64,000 nucleotides of DNA from Fibrobacter sp. UWB5 (GTDB lineage Bacteria; Fibrobacterota; Fibrobacteria; Fibrobacterales; Fibrobacteraceae): positions 62,001-126,000 of the forward strand of contig NZ_MWQH01000003.1 of NCBI RefSeq assembly GCF_002210295.1, given 5' to 3'. Below the pieces are notes generated by a model. That model worked only from the letters and a program-made list of their open reading frames with translations, did not search any database and had not been told where the DNA came from. A program made the position numbers and the translations under genes. Of this stretch, positions 26,410 to 34,556 are shown in pieces (the stretch's first letter is position 1; the number at the start of each line of letters is the position of its first letter).

Positions 26410-28098
26410 TTACTTAGTCCACAGGCTCTTTTCTTTTTCAATAAACTTGGCGAAATCCTCAGGCGCCACCGGTTTCGAAAAGAAATAGCCCTGAATTACG
26501 TCGCAACCCATTCTTCTGAGTGCGCGCAGCTGAGATTCAGTTTCGACACCTTCGGCAACGCAAGGAACCTTCAAGAACTTGGCGATGTCGATAATCAGTT
26601 CCACCATCCTCTTGTTCTTTTCGTGCTTTTCCATGCTGCGGACAAAAGACATATCGATTTTCAGAATATCGATAGGAATTTCGGTCAGCATGCCGAGCGA
26701 AGAATAGCCGGTACCAAAGTCGTCCATTTCGATTTTAAACCCTTTCTTGCGCATGCTGTCGAGCACTTCGATTAAGCCCTGTGCGTTTTCGGCGTAGGCG
26801 CTTTCGGTAATTTCGATCATGTACTCGCTGGGCGAAAGGTTGTTCTCTTTCAAAATGTTGCAGAATTTGTTCTCAAGATCCGGATCGTAAATGTCAATAC
26901 GCGAAACGTTTACCGACACGGGAACGGTAAAGTCATATTCGTCCTTCCAGCGGCGGATTTGGGCGGCGGCTTCTTTCCACACGTAGTAGTCCACCATCTG
27001 GATCAGGCCGTTCGATTCGAACAAAGGAATAAAGTCGCCCGGGCTGATAAAGCCGAGTGTCGGGTGAATCCAGCGGATGAGCGCCTCGGCACTGCGCAGG
27101 TGCGGCTTGTCGCCTTGAATAGCATACTTGGGCTGATAGTACACCCTCAAGTCCTTGCGTTCAATCGCTTCGTAAACGTCCCTGATCAAGCGTTCTTCGC
27201 GAAGATGCTTACTGTGTAGTCCACTGTTGTATGTGGATACAGAAATCGTAAAGTTTCCGCTAATGCGGTCGCAAGCGCTCTTGGCACGGTCAAACCATGT
27301 TTCGGGGTCAATCATTCCTCGTTCTACGTAATGCCATACGCCCACACGGACTCGGATATTGCTTACTTTGATATAATGGGTAAGAATAGTCTGAAGCGCT
27401 GTCTGAAGCTCTTGGTAGTCATCTTGGTGAATGCAGTATACGTAGAAAACGTCTGCGCTTGCGCGGCAGGCAATCGCGTTCAGGTTGGTAAGCACTTGCT
27501 GCAAGTAGGCGCCGATTTCCGCCAAGACCTGGTCTCCGGTACCGCGTCCGTAAATCTCGTTGATCAGGCGGAAATGCTCCACGTCAATCACGATGGCATC
27601 ACGATCAGACCCCATGTCCAGCGGGAGTATCTGCTTCAGGTATTCAAAGAAATAGTCAATGGTATAAAGTCCCGAGAGCTTGTCCCTTTCGGTCTGTTGC
27701 ACCAGGTTCTTGCTTTCGTATAAAGCCATGGTGCGCTCGCAGCGGGCGAGAATAATATCGGGGGTGTTCAGGGGCTTTCGTATGAATTCGTCGGCGCCCA
27801 GTTTGTAACACCCGTTGTCATCGCCTTCTCCTGTAATGACGATAACGGGAATGTTCTGCAAAAAGCTTTGGGCGCTTCGTTGCTTTAAAAATTCGATGCA
27901 GGCATCGTCGGGCAGTTCCAGCTCTAGTAAAATAAGGGAATAGGTCGTGGGGGCGTCCATCAACAAAAGCAAGGCTTCTTGCGTGTTGCCGACTACGGTG
28001 ATATTGTAAGACTCTTCCAGGACGTTCTGGAGAATTTCCTGGCAATTCGGATCGTCTTCGATCACCATTATATTTTGTCTACTCTTAAACGAGGCCAT
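26410..28098 (-). CDS. Response-regulator-like REC-GGDEF-EAL protein, c-di-GMP phosphodiesterase candidate
   Basis: 562 residues: receiver domain (about 8-125), degenerate GGDEF (about 135-285), EAL (about 300-555). In the receiver, acidic pocket Glu14-Asp15-Asp16 and the Lys of FIRKPL are kept, but the phospho-acceptor position in LILLELELPD is Glu59, not Asp. The GGDEF signature is replaced by RASADVF, so cyclase activity is unlikely. The EAL domain keeps EALIRW, NVSR, EITES, DDFGTGYSSL, ILKIDMSF and AEGVE, so it should hydrolyse c-di-GMP. It follows no histidine kinase. Proximity to polysaccharide genes suggests, but does not prove, a link to surface glycan control. Confidence 0.92.
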   Translation of the reverse strand: MASFKSRQNIMVIEDDPNCQEILQNVLEESYNITVVGNTQEALLLLMDAPTTYSLILLELELPDDACIEFLKQRSAQSFLQNIPVIVITGEGDDNGCYKLGADEFIRKPLNTPDIILARCERTMALYESKNLVQQTERDKLSGLYTIDYFFEYLKQILPLDMGSDRDAIVIDVEHFRLINEIYGRGTGDQVLAEIGAYLQQVLTNLNAIACRASADVFYVYCIHQDDYQELQTALQTILTHYIKVSNIRVRVGVWHYVERGMIDPETWFDRAKSACDRISGNFTISVSTYNSGLHSKHLREERLIRDVYEAIERKDLRVYYQPKYAIQGDKPHLRSAEALIRWIHPTLGFISPGDFIPLFESNGLIQMVDYYVWKEAAAQIRRWKDEYDFTVPVSVNVSRIDIYDPDLENKFCNILKENNLSPSEYMIEITESAYAENAQGLIEVLDSMRKKGFKIEMDDFGTGYSSLGMLTEIPIDILKIDMSFVRSMEKHEKNKRMVELIIDIAKFLKVPCVAEGVETESQLRALRRMGCDVIQGYFFSKPVAPEDFAKFIEKEKSLWTK

Positions 28099-28160
28099 CG
28101 TATTTTCTCACTTCGTAAGATAAATATATGTTTTTGACGGCCGTCTGTTTTTGTGAATGC

Positions 28161-28190
28161 AAAAAAAAACACCCTGCTGAAGCAGGGTGT
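28161..28190 (-). terminator. Rho-independent terminator of rpsD
   Basis: Stem CACCCTGCT / AGCAGGGTG (28170-28189) with a two-base apex; on the minus strand it is followed by nine U residues (A run at 28161-28169). Confidence 0.95.
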
Positions 28191-28214
28191 CCAAACTCTT
28201 GGTTTGAGTGGTTA

Positions 28215-28820
28215 CTACCTGGAGTAGTATTCCACGACGAGCTGTTCTTCGAGCTTGACCGGGATCTGGTCGCGGAGCGGGAGCTTCACGAGAGAGCCTT
28301 CCATCTTGCCAGCGTCAACAGTCACGTATTCAGGGGTAGCCGGAGCGTTAGCAATGGCTTCCTTGATCTGAACGTGTTCCTTAGAGCCTTCGCGAACTGC
28401 AATCACGTCACCGGCCTTGATCTGGCGAGACGGAGAGTAGCTGCGAACACCGTTCACGGTGAAGTGGCCGTGAGCGACATACTGACGAGCAGCGAAAATC
28501 GTGCGAGCAAAGCCCATGCGGTAGACGAGGGCGTCCAGACGGGTTTCGAGCAAGATCATCAGGTTGTCACCAGCAGAACCGGCGCGACGGTTGGCTTCGT
28601 CATAAGCCTTGGCCAACTGAGCTTCGGAAATGTTGTAGGTGAAACGCAGACGCTGCTTTTCAACGAGCTGCTGCTTGTACACAGAAGAAGACTTCTTGCG
28701 GGTCTGGCCATGCTGGCCGGGTGCAAAGTTGCGGCGATCGAGAGCCTTCTGAGTCTTCTGAGAGACGGCGAGTCCGAGAGAACGGGCTACCTTACCTTTT
28801 GGTCCACGGAAAGAGGACAT
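28215..28820 (-). CDS. rpsD: 30S ribosomal protein S4
   Basis: S4 is a primary 16S rRNA-binding protein and in many bacteria a translational repressor. The 201-residue protein begins MSSFRGPKGKVARSLGLA, has the ribosomal S4 N-domain and an S4 RNA-binding domain (LETRLDALVYRMGFARTIF, HGHFTVNGVRSYSPS) and ends LEEQLVVEYYSR. It has no Cys, so it is the zinc-free type. ATG 28820 has GAGG upstream; longer frames run into the 5' leader. It is alone, away from the ribosomal operons where rpsD is often found (with rpsM-rpsK-rpoA), and has its own promoter and terminator. Confidence 0.97.
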   Translation of the reverse strand: MSSFRGPKGKVARSLGLAVSQKTQKALDRRNFAPGQHGQTRKKSSSVYKQQLVEKQRLRFTYNISEAQLAKAYDEANRRAGSAGDNLMILLETRLDALVYRMGFARTIFAARQYVAHGHFTVNGVRSYSPSRQIKAGDVIAVREGSKEHVQIKEAIANAPATPEYVTVDAGKMEGSLVKLPLRDQIPVKLEEQLVVEYYSR

Positions 28821-28854
28821 GTTTACCTCGTTAAAGGAAGCTCTTTGGTTAACA

Positions 28855-28885
28855 TGCATGTTGGCAGAGCTTGGCGCGACATGCA
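28855..28885 (-). promoter_or_regulatory. Stem-loop in the rpsD 5' leader
   Basis: TGCATGT and ACATGCA (28855-28861 and 28879-28885) can form a 7-bp stem with a 17-base loop near the 5' end of the rpsD mRNA. Its position would suit autogenous regulation by S4, but no S4 pseudoknot was traced. Confidence 0.35.
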
Positions 28886-28901
28886 CTAGTTTGGAGTCCC
28901 A

Positions 28902-28929
28902 TATATAGCAATTTTTGGAGTTTTTTCAA
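28902..28929 (-). promoter_or_regulatory. Sigma-70-like promoter of rpsD
   Basis: On the minus strand TTGAAA (28924-28929), 16-base spacer, TATATA (28902-28907), about 80 bases before the rpsD start. This near-consensus site suggests that the organism uses a conventional housekeeping promoter. Confidence 0.65.
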
Positions 28930-28970
28930 GCCGAACCTCCTTCCGAGGTCGGTTTTGTTATATTAGGGGC

Positions 28971-29396
28971 ATGGATTGGACCGAAAAACAGCTGAAAGAA
29001 CCCCGTTTGATCGATATTCCCATTGCCCATGACCAGCGTGGCAACCTGAGCGTCGTGGAAGGGGGCGAATTGATTCCGTTTGACATCAAACGCCTGTACT
29101 ACCTGTACGATGTCCCCGGTGGCACTACCCGTGGGGGTCATGCCCACAGGAATCTCCGTCAGCTGATCATTGCCGCAAGCGGTAGTTTCGATGTGGTTCT
29201 GGACGACGGCAAGACCCGTACCAAGTACTCGCTGAACCGCTCCTACCATGGTCTCTATATTCCGACCATGCATTGGCGTGAAATCGAGAATTTCTCGTCG
29301 GGTGCGGTTTGCATGGTCCTTGCGTCCGAACATTACGACGAATCGGACTACATCTACGAATACGAAGACTTTATAAAAGAAGTGAACGGAAAATAA
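28971..29396 (+). CDS. fdtA: dTDP-4-keto-6-deoxy-glucose 3,4-ketoisomerase, FdtA-like cupin
   Basis: 141-residue cupin of the FdtA/QdtA/WxcM family, converting dTDP-4-keto-6-deoxyglucose to the 3-keto sugar for dTDP-3-amino-3,6-dideoxyhexose synthesis. The active-site pair is in GGTTRGGHAHRNLRQ (His57 and His59), and the flanks HDQRGNLSVVE, FDIKRLYYLYDVP and PTMHWREIENFS are typical. AGGGG precedes ATG. A matching aminotransferase lies 1 kb downstream beyond an oppositely oriented acyltransferase. Whether the product is the galacto (Fdt) or gluco (Qdt) epimer cannot be told by eye. Confidence 0.9.
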   Translation: MDWTEKQLKEPRLIDIPIAHDQRGNLSVVEGGELIPFDIKRLYYLYDVPGGTTRGGHAHRNLRQLIIAASGSFDVVLDDGKTRTKYSLNRSYHGLYIPTMHWREIENFSSGAVCMVLASEHYDESDYIYEYEDFIKEVNGK

Positions 29397-29404
29397 GACC
29401 GGAA

Positions 29405-30361
29405 TTACTTCTCGAATCTAGCGTTCAGGCAGGGGAGCGCTCCGAAGTTTTCCTTGAACCGGTAAAGGTTCTCGTTCAGGTATTTACCTCCGTCTTCTGT
29501 CGAAATTCCCCAGGAGAATCTTTCAAACTCGTTCTGGGCGGCTTCGCGCATGACGTTTACGTACAATGCCGTCGTGGCATTGGTTTCTCGCTGGTTGTCG
29601 TCAGGTGCGAGGTACTGAAAGTGGTAAGTCTTTGCCTGCCTGAAAACAAAAATCATCATGCCCGAAAGGTAAACGCCGCCTTTCCAGATTCCGCGGAAAA
29701 GAATCTCTTCGGGGAACCTTCCCTTGAGGTCTCGCAGTTCAGACAAAGTATGAACGGGCTTGGTGTTGTGGCGAGCCTTCGAAAGGACCAGAAATTCGTA
29801 GAACTTTTCCATTTCGCTGTCGGGAATTTCGCCGTAGGTGAGGTTCAGTTTTTCGGCTTGCCTATAATTGTGGCGGCATTCGCGCTTGCAGTTTTCAAGC
29901 GGGTCAACATCCTTGCTCAGCGGCGTGTAGCAGCTGAGTTCGGTGTGCCGCGTAAAACCTTTGTTTTCTAGTGCGTATTCCAACAGCTCTGTGGGGGCGG
30001 TCGCAAAAATCGGGGCGGTGGGCTTGAGGCGGATTCCCTTGAAATTCTTTTCGATATGGTCGTTCATGACCTGGATGATTTCAAGAATCTTGTTTCCGGA
30101 ATAAAAATCCCTGGAAATAACGGGACCGCCAAAAGTAGAACCCTGGTGCGAAATAAAATTGCCCTCGACGTTGCAACCGGGAACGACTGCGACAACGATT
30201 CCGCTCTTTTCGATCAGGAACGAGGCGTCAGAAAACCTGCCTTCCGGATGGTAGTTCAGGAATTTGCGAGTCTGCAAAAATGTCCCGTTCATGGATTCAT
30301 CCATGACGAATCGGTCCCAGCGCGATTCTTTTTCGGGGCTGTAGGGCAAAATTTCGTACAT
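29405..30361 (-). CDS. FemAB/GNAT-type acyltransferase
   Basis: 318-residue protein with two GNAT-like halves, as in FemAB/FemX and related acyl transferases: ESRWDRFVMDESMNGTFLQ at the start and GIWKGGVYLSGMMIFVFRQ, YLNENLYRFKENFGA near the end. It lies between the FdtA-like and FdtB-like genes on the opposite strand. N-acylation of the amino sugar they make would explain its location, although known FdtC/QdtC enzymes are of a different hexapeptide type; peptidoglycan or other amino-acyl transfer is the alternative. Confidence 0.72.
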   Translation of the reverse strand: MYEILPYSPEKESRWDRFVMDESMNGTFLQTRKFLNYHPEGRFSDASFLIEKSGIVVAVVPGCNVEGNFISHQGSTFGGPVISRDFYSGNKILEIIQVMNDHIEKNFKGIRLKPTAPIFATAPTELLEYALENKGFTRHTELSCYTPLSKDVDPLENCKRECRHNYRQAEKLNLTYGEIPDSEMEKFYEFLVLSKARHNTKPVHTLSELRDLKGRFPEEILFRGIWKGGVYLSGMMIFVFRQAKTYHFQYLAPDDNQRETNATTALYVNVMREAAQNEFERFSWGISTEDGGKYLNENLYRFKENFGALPCLNARFEK

Positions 30362-30450
30362 GCCTGTAAAATAGCAAATGATAAAGCAAAAAAGTGGATT
30401 GTTCTGCGTTACTGGTTATTTGAGGTACTAATTTTACTATTTTCCTATTG

Positions 30451-31566
30451 ATGATTCAGGTTCCTTTTTATTCGCTAGACTACGTGGAACGCGACTTGGG
30501 CTCGTCTTTGGCGGAGTCCGTTGATGCTGTTATAAAGTCAAACTGGTATATTCGCGGTTCGCGTTGCTCGGCCTTTGAAGAGGCTTTTGCCGCTTATTGC
30601 GGTGCAAAGGTCTGTGTCGGTGTAGGCAATGGCCTCGATGCGCTGACTTTGATGTTGAGGGCTTCTATTCAACTGGGTCGCTTGCAACAGGGCGATGAGG
30701 TGATTGTTCCGGCGAATACTTTTGTGGCGACCGTTTTGGCGGTGCGTGCGGCAGGGCTTGTGCCAGTGCTGGTAGAACCGAATCCTGAAACTTGTGTGCT
30801 GGATGTGTCCCGATTGGCGGAATCTTGCTCGGAAAAGACCCGTGCCATTTTGGTGGTCCACTTGTACGGCCGCTTGACGGATATGCCCGCCGTTTGTGAA
30901 TTTGCAAAATCACGCGGGTTGCTTGTGTTTGAAGATGCCGCCCAGGCTCACGGAGCTTGTGGCGTGCCCTATTCGTCCAACGCGGCGGCTTACAGCTTTT
31001 ATCCGACCAAAAACCTCGGCGCCATGGGTGACGGGGGTGCTGTCGTGACCGACGACTTGGAACTTGCCCAAGTGGTAAGGTCCCTCGGCAATTATGGCTC
31101 TGTCGAGAAGTATGTGAATAAGTATGTAGGCGTGAATTCCCGTCTGGACGAAATCCAGGCTGCCATACTGCTTGCAAAACTCCCGCATCTGGATTCCTGG
31201 AATGCGCGCCGTCAGCAAATTGCGGCCCGCTACTGTGCCGAAATAAAGAACCCGCTGGTGCGAGTAACGCCTGGTCCTCAAAATCCGAAGTCGCATGTAT
31301 GGCATGTTTTCCCGGTGTTCTGTGAACGCCGAGACGAACTGCAAAAGTTTTTGAAGGCTCGCGGAGTCGAAACATTGATTCATTATCCGATTCCGCCGCA
31401 TTTGCAAGAGGCTTTTTCCGGAGCGGTTGTCCGCGGTGAACTCCGTCATAGCGCGTTACCCATTGCCGAAAAATTGGCAAAGACCGAACTCAGCATTCCC
31501 ATGGGACCGTCCCTGACCGACGATCAAGTTTCTTACGTCATTGAATCCTTGAACGAATTTGCCTAA
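30451..31566 (+). CDS. fdtB: DegT/DnrJ/EryC1/StrS aminotransferase, FdtB-like
   Basis: 371-residue PLP enzyme that would aminate a dTDP-3-keto-6-deoxyhexose. It begins IQVPFYSLDYVERDLG, has GVGNGLDALTLMLRA, EDAAQAHGA and the PLP-lysine segment SFYPTKNLGAMGDGG (Lys near 186), and a C-terminal substrate region YPIPPHLQEAFSG. Co-occurrence with an FdtA-like ketoisomerase supports a 3-amino sugar. I use ATG 30451 over TTG 30448. The next gene, the flippase, starts at the base after its stop. Confidence 0.88.
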   Translation: MIQVPFYSLDYVERDLGSSLAESVDAVIKSNWYIRGSRCSAFEEAFAAYCGAKVCVGVGNGLDALTLMLRASIQLGRLQQGDEVIVPANTFVATVLAVRAAGLVPVLVEPNPETCVLDVSRLAESCSEKTRAILVVHLYGRLTDMPAVCEFAKSRGLLVFEDAAQAHGACGVPYSSNAAAYSFYPTKNLGAMGDGGAVVTDDLELAQVVRSLGNYGSVEKYVNKYVGVNSRLDEIQAAILLAKLPHLDSWNARRQQIAARYCAEIKNPLVRVTPGPQNPKSHVWHVFPVFCERRDELQKFLKARGVETLIHYPIPPHLQEAFSGAVVRGELRHSALPIAEKLAKTELSIPMGPSLTDDQVSYVIESLNEFA

Positions 31567-32835
31567 ATGCAGTCTGATTTGAACTTTACAAAACTTTTTG
31601 CCGGCTCCGGTGCAGTCACGTTGTTCAACGCGCTGCGTGCTTTTGCGATCAACAAGTTGCTTGCGATATTCCTGCCGCCGGCGGCATTTGCATGCGTAGG
31701 GCAGTTCCTGAATTTCATGAGCATTGGCTCGGCGACGTCTTCGCTTGCCTTGCAGAACGGCTGGACTGCTCTGACGGCGCAGAATAAGGACAATCGTGAA
31801 AAATTGCTGGGCATTTGGCGTGGCGGTTTTCGTCTAACTACTTTTGCTAGCCTTTTCACGTTTGTTGTAGCTGTCCTGTTTTGCTTTATGGCGCCTTTGC
31901 AAACCCTGTTGCCGGGTGTTCCGACGCGTCTTGCACAGGCGGCGATTCTCTTTGCGTTGCCGGGTATCTTGTCGACAAACATCATTACGATTACAGCTGC
32001 CGTTATGAACGGCCTTGGCGAAAATCACAAGTGGGCACTGATCAATATCGTAACGTCGGTGTGGCAAGTGATTTGGGTGGCGTTTTTCCTTTATACGGGG
32101 CGACTGTCGGTGCTTTCAATTATTGCGACCCAGTCGATTGTGGCGGCCATTTTTGCGGGTAGAATTTCTAGCCGAGCCGGTTTTAGCATCAATCAAATTT
32201 GGAAAACGGCGCTTGATACGCGTGAACCGTGGCTTTCGTATGCCTTAATGGGCCTGATTCCGATGGTGATGACGCCCGTGGTGCTCACTTTGATGCGTAC
32301 TATGGTGGCTTACCATTTTGGAAACGATGCGGCTGGCATCTGGCAGAGCGTATGGAAAGTTTCTGACTTTTTGTTCATGGCGATGTCTGCCATTTTGACG
32401 GTCATTATCTTGCCGCGGGTTTCTGCAAGCATGAGCCGCGGAGATTTTTTCAAGATGTTTAATCCGTTGCTGCTTCGCATTATGGGAATTTCGCTTGCGA
32501 TGATTGCTGCCCTGTACTTTGGCCGTAGTATCCTGGTACAAGTGCTGTTTTCGCAGGCGTACATGGGTGCGGTCGATTACTTGCCTTTGCAACTGGTGGG
32601 CGATTTCTTTAGGGCTGGTGGCTTTGCGCTTGCGCTCGTGCTGATTGCCCGTCGTGAAACGGTGGCGTTTCTGTCTGTAGAAGTGGGCTCAGAATTGTTG
32701 CTGGCCGCAGGCACTTTTGTGGGAATCAAGTTCGTTGAATTTAACGGCCCGATGGCTTCTTACGCGTTTGAAAATTTCGTCTATTTTGTGGTGCTTTACA
32801 TTTTGGTAAGGAGGCTTAAATGGAATACTCCGTAA
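31567..32835 (+). CDS. Polysaccharide/O-antigen flippase, WzxE-like
   Basis: 422-residue membrane protein with about 12 helices and no soluble domain, of the MOP/Wzx exporter class. The start NFTKLFAGSGAVTLFNALRA and the segment LQNGWTALTAQNKDN resemble WzxE, which flips lipid-linked repeat units containing amino-dideoxy sugars; that agrees with the FdtAB-like enzymes upstream. It abuts the aminotransferase stop and overlaps the following glycosyltransferase by 16 bases. Confidence 0.85.
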   Translation: MQSDLNFTKLFAGSGAVTLFNALRAFAINKLLAIFLPPAAFACVGQFLNFMSIGSATSSLALQNGWTALTAQNKDNREKLLGIWRGGFRLTTFASLFTFVVAVLFCFMAPLQTLLPGVPTRLAQAAILFALPGILSTNIITITAAVMNGLGENHKWALINIVTSVWQVIWVAFFLYTGRLSVLSIIATQSIVAAIFAGRISSRAGFSINQIWKTALDTREPWLSYALMGLIPMVMTPVVLTLMRTMVAYHFGNDAAGIWQSVWKVSDFLFMAMSAILTVIILPRVSASMSRGDFFKMFNPLLLRIMGISLAMIAALYFGRSILVQVLFSQAYMGAVDYLPLQLVGDFFRAGGFALALVLIARRETVAFLSVEVGSELLLAAGTFVGIKFVEFNGPMASYAFENFVYFVVLYILVRRLKWNTP

Positions 32836-33788
32836 CGAACATGTTTGCACAGAAGATGACCGAAAACGTTTACGTGAAGGCTTTCGCGCAGGGGGTAGAA
32901 ACCGAACAGCGTGAGCTTCCGCCTGTTGTTTCGGTGCTCCTGACGAGTTATAATCACGAGAAATATGTTGAAGTGGCAGTTCGTTCTATTCTTTCGCAAA
33001 AGGGTGTCGCTTTTGAACTGATAGCTCTTGACGATGGTAGCAAGGATAGCTCTCCCGAAATCTTGAAAAAGCTTTCCGAAGAATTCAAGTTCCGCTTTAT
33101 TCATCGTGAAAACAGGGGCGTTATCGCGACGTTGAATGAATTGCTGGAACATGCTCGCGGCAAGTATTTCTGTACGTTTGCGTCCGATGATATCATGCCG
33201 CCGGACCGTTTGAGAAAACAGTCGGAATTTTTGCAAGCCCATCCGAATGCAGTGGCCTGCTTCGGGCAGGTAAAGCCCATGAGCGAAGACGGTGTCGTGG
33301 CCGAACAAGTGGATCCGGCTTACTTGAAAGCGGTGCCCGAAATCCATTTTGAAGAATTCCTGTTAGGGCTCAAGCCGCTGCATGGTTGCGCCGAGATGCT
33401 TTCGGTCGAGGCGGTACGCCGCGTGGGCGGGTACGATTCCAGATTCTTCTTTGAAGACTATCCGCTGTTCCTGAAATTGCTTTATGAGTACGGTCCGCAG
33501 CCTGTGACGCCCGATGTCGTGTGTTGCCATTATCGCACTCACGGGAACAACTTGCATGCCAATCACAATCGCATGTATGCAGAGTTCTTGCGCATTATTG
33601 AATTGTACAAGGATCATAAGCTTTACCCGCAGGCAGTCAAGAACTGGAAGGCGAACTGGTTCTCGATGCTGGCGTACGCGCAAAAGGGCGAAGCGCTCAG
33701 ACGCTTGCCGCAATTGGCTTCGTTCAGTCCGGCATTCCTCAAACGCCTGCCCAAATTATTCATTCCGAAGTTCCTGTTAAAACGGTAG
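32820..33788 (+). CDS. Glycosyltransferase family 2
   Basis: 322-residue GT2 enzyme. VSVLLTSYNHEKYVEVAVRS, LIALDDGSKDSSPE, YFCTFASDDIMPPDRL and VGGYDSRFFFEDYPLFLKLL are the expected GT-A segments. A strong AAGGAGG at 32808-32814 lies inside the end of the flippase gene, so translation is coupled to it. It probably adds a sugar to the unit exported by that flippase. Confidence 0.9.
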   Translation: MEYSVTNMFAQKMTENVYVKAFAQGVETEQRELPPVVSVLLTSYNHEKYVEVAVRSILSQKGVAFELIALDDGSKDSSPEILKKLSEEFKFRFIHRENRGVIATLNELLEHARGKYFCTFASDDIMPPDRLRKQSEFLQAHPNAVACFGQVKPMSEDGVVAEQVDPAYLKAVPEIHFEEFLLGLKPLHGCAEMLSVEAVRRVGGYDSRFFFEDYPLFLKLLYEYGPQPVTPDVVCCHYRTHGNNLHANHNRMYAEFLRIIELYKDHKLYPQAVKNWKANWFSMLAYAQKGEALRRLPQLASFSPAFLKRLPKLFIPKFLLKR

Positions 33789-33795
33789 GGCGAAA

Positions 33796-34503
33796 ATGAT
33801 TTCAGTCTGCATGGCGACATACAATGGCGGCAAGTTTATCCGCGAACAGCTCGAAAGCATTCTTTCGCAGTTGTCGCCTGATGCCGAAATTGTCATTGCT
33901 GACGACGGTTCTACTGACGATACGCTCGCTGTAGTGGAATCTCTCGGAGATTCTCGAATCTGCGTGCTGCCTGCCGAAAAGCATTTGGGCGTTATCTACA
34001 ATTACGAGCGTGCGCTGCAGGCGTCCAAGGGTGAAATCGTTTTCCTTGCAGACCAAGATGATATCTGGCTTTCGGGAAAAGTGGAGAAGACTCTTGCGGC
34101 GCTGAATGAGGCTGACCTGGTGACTCATGACGCGTGGATGCTTCGCCCTTCCGGCGAGTCAGATTCTTCTTGGGTTTGCTCCGGCAAATTGAGCGATATT
34201 CGCGCCTACAGGAGTGGGGTAGTCGCCAACTGGTGGAAGAATACCTTTACGGGTTGCTGCATGGCGTTCCGTCGAAATATCCTGGACAAGGCACTTCCGT
34301 TCCCCAAGAATCTTCCGATGCACGATCAATGGCTTGGCGTTGTGGCCGAAAAGAATTTCAAGGTGAAGTCTATGGACGAACCGCTGGTGGAATACCGTCA
34401 ACATTCTACCAATGCGACGCATATCGGAAATTCTCCTGCAGGCGTTTTCCAGAAAATCAAATGGCGGTTGAATCTAGCGAAAGCACTCTTTTTAAATGTG
34501 TAA
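33796..34503 (+). CDS. Glycosyltransferase family 2, short
   Basis: 235-residue GT2 enzyme: SVCMATYNGGKFIREQLES, IVIADDGSTDDT, IVFLADQDDIWLSGKVEKT and MHDQWLGVVAEKN. It is a paralogue of the transferase at 23298-24248 but lacks that protein's C-terminal 70 residues. Last gene of the fdtB-wzx-GT-GT unit; a 7-bp periodic repeat begins at its stop. Confidence 0.9.
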   Translation: MISVCMATYNGGKFIREQLESILSQLSPDAEIVIADDGSTDDTLAVVESLGDSRICVLPAEKHLGVIYNYERALQASKGEIVFLADQDDIWLSGKVEKTLAALNEADLVTHDAWMLRPSGESDSSWVCSGKLSDIRAYRSGVVANWWKNTFTGCCMAFRRNILDKALPFPKNLPMHDQWLGVVAEKNFKVKSMDEPLVEYRQHSTNATHIGNSPAGVFQKIKWRLNLAKALFLNV

Positions 34504-34556
34504 TGTGTGATGTGTGATGTGTAATTTGTCATTCCACATTCCACATTCCACATCAT
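34494..34556. repeat. 7-bp periodic repeat, two opposed arrays
   Basis: Read in sevens from 34494: AAATGTG, TAATGTG, TGATGTG, TGATGTG, TAATTTG, TCATTCC, ACATTCC, ACATTCC, ACATCAT. The first half (TRATGTG) and second half (ACATTCC) are partly complementary (AATGTG with CACATT), so the whole may fold into a long imperfect hairpin between two convergent genes. Confidence 0.8.

Noticed and set aside
28930-28956. CCGAACCTC/GAGGTCGG hairpin with TTTT before the FdtA-like gene as a terminator
   Set aside because: No gene on the plus strand ends upstream, and the hairpin has a bulge with a short T run; left unassigned.
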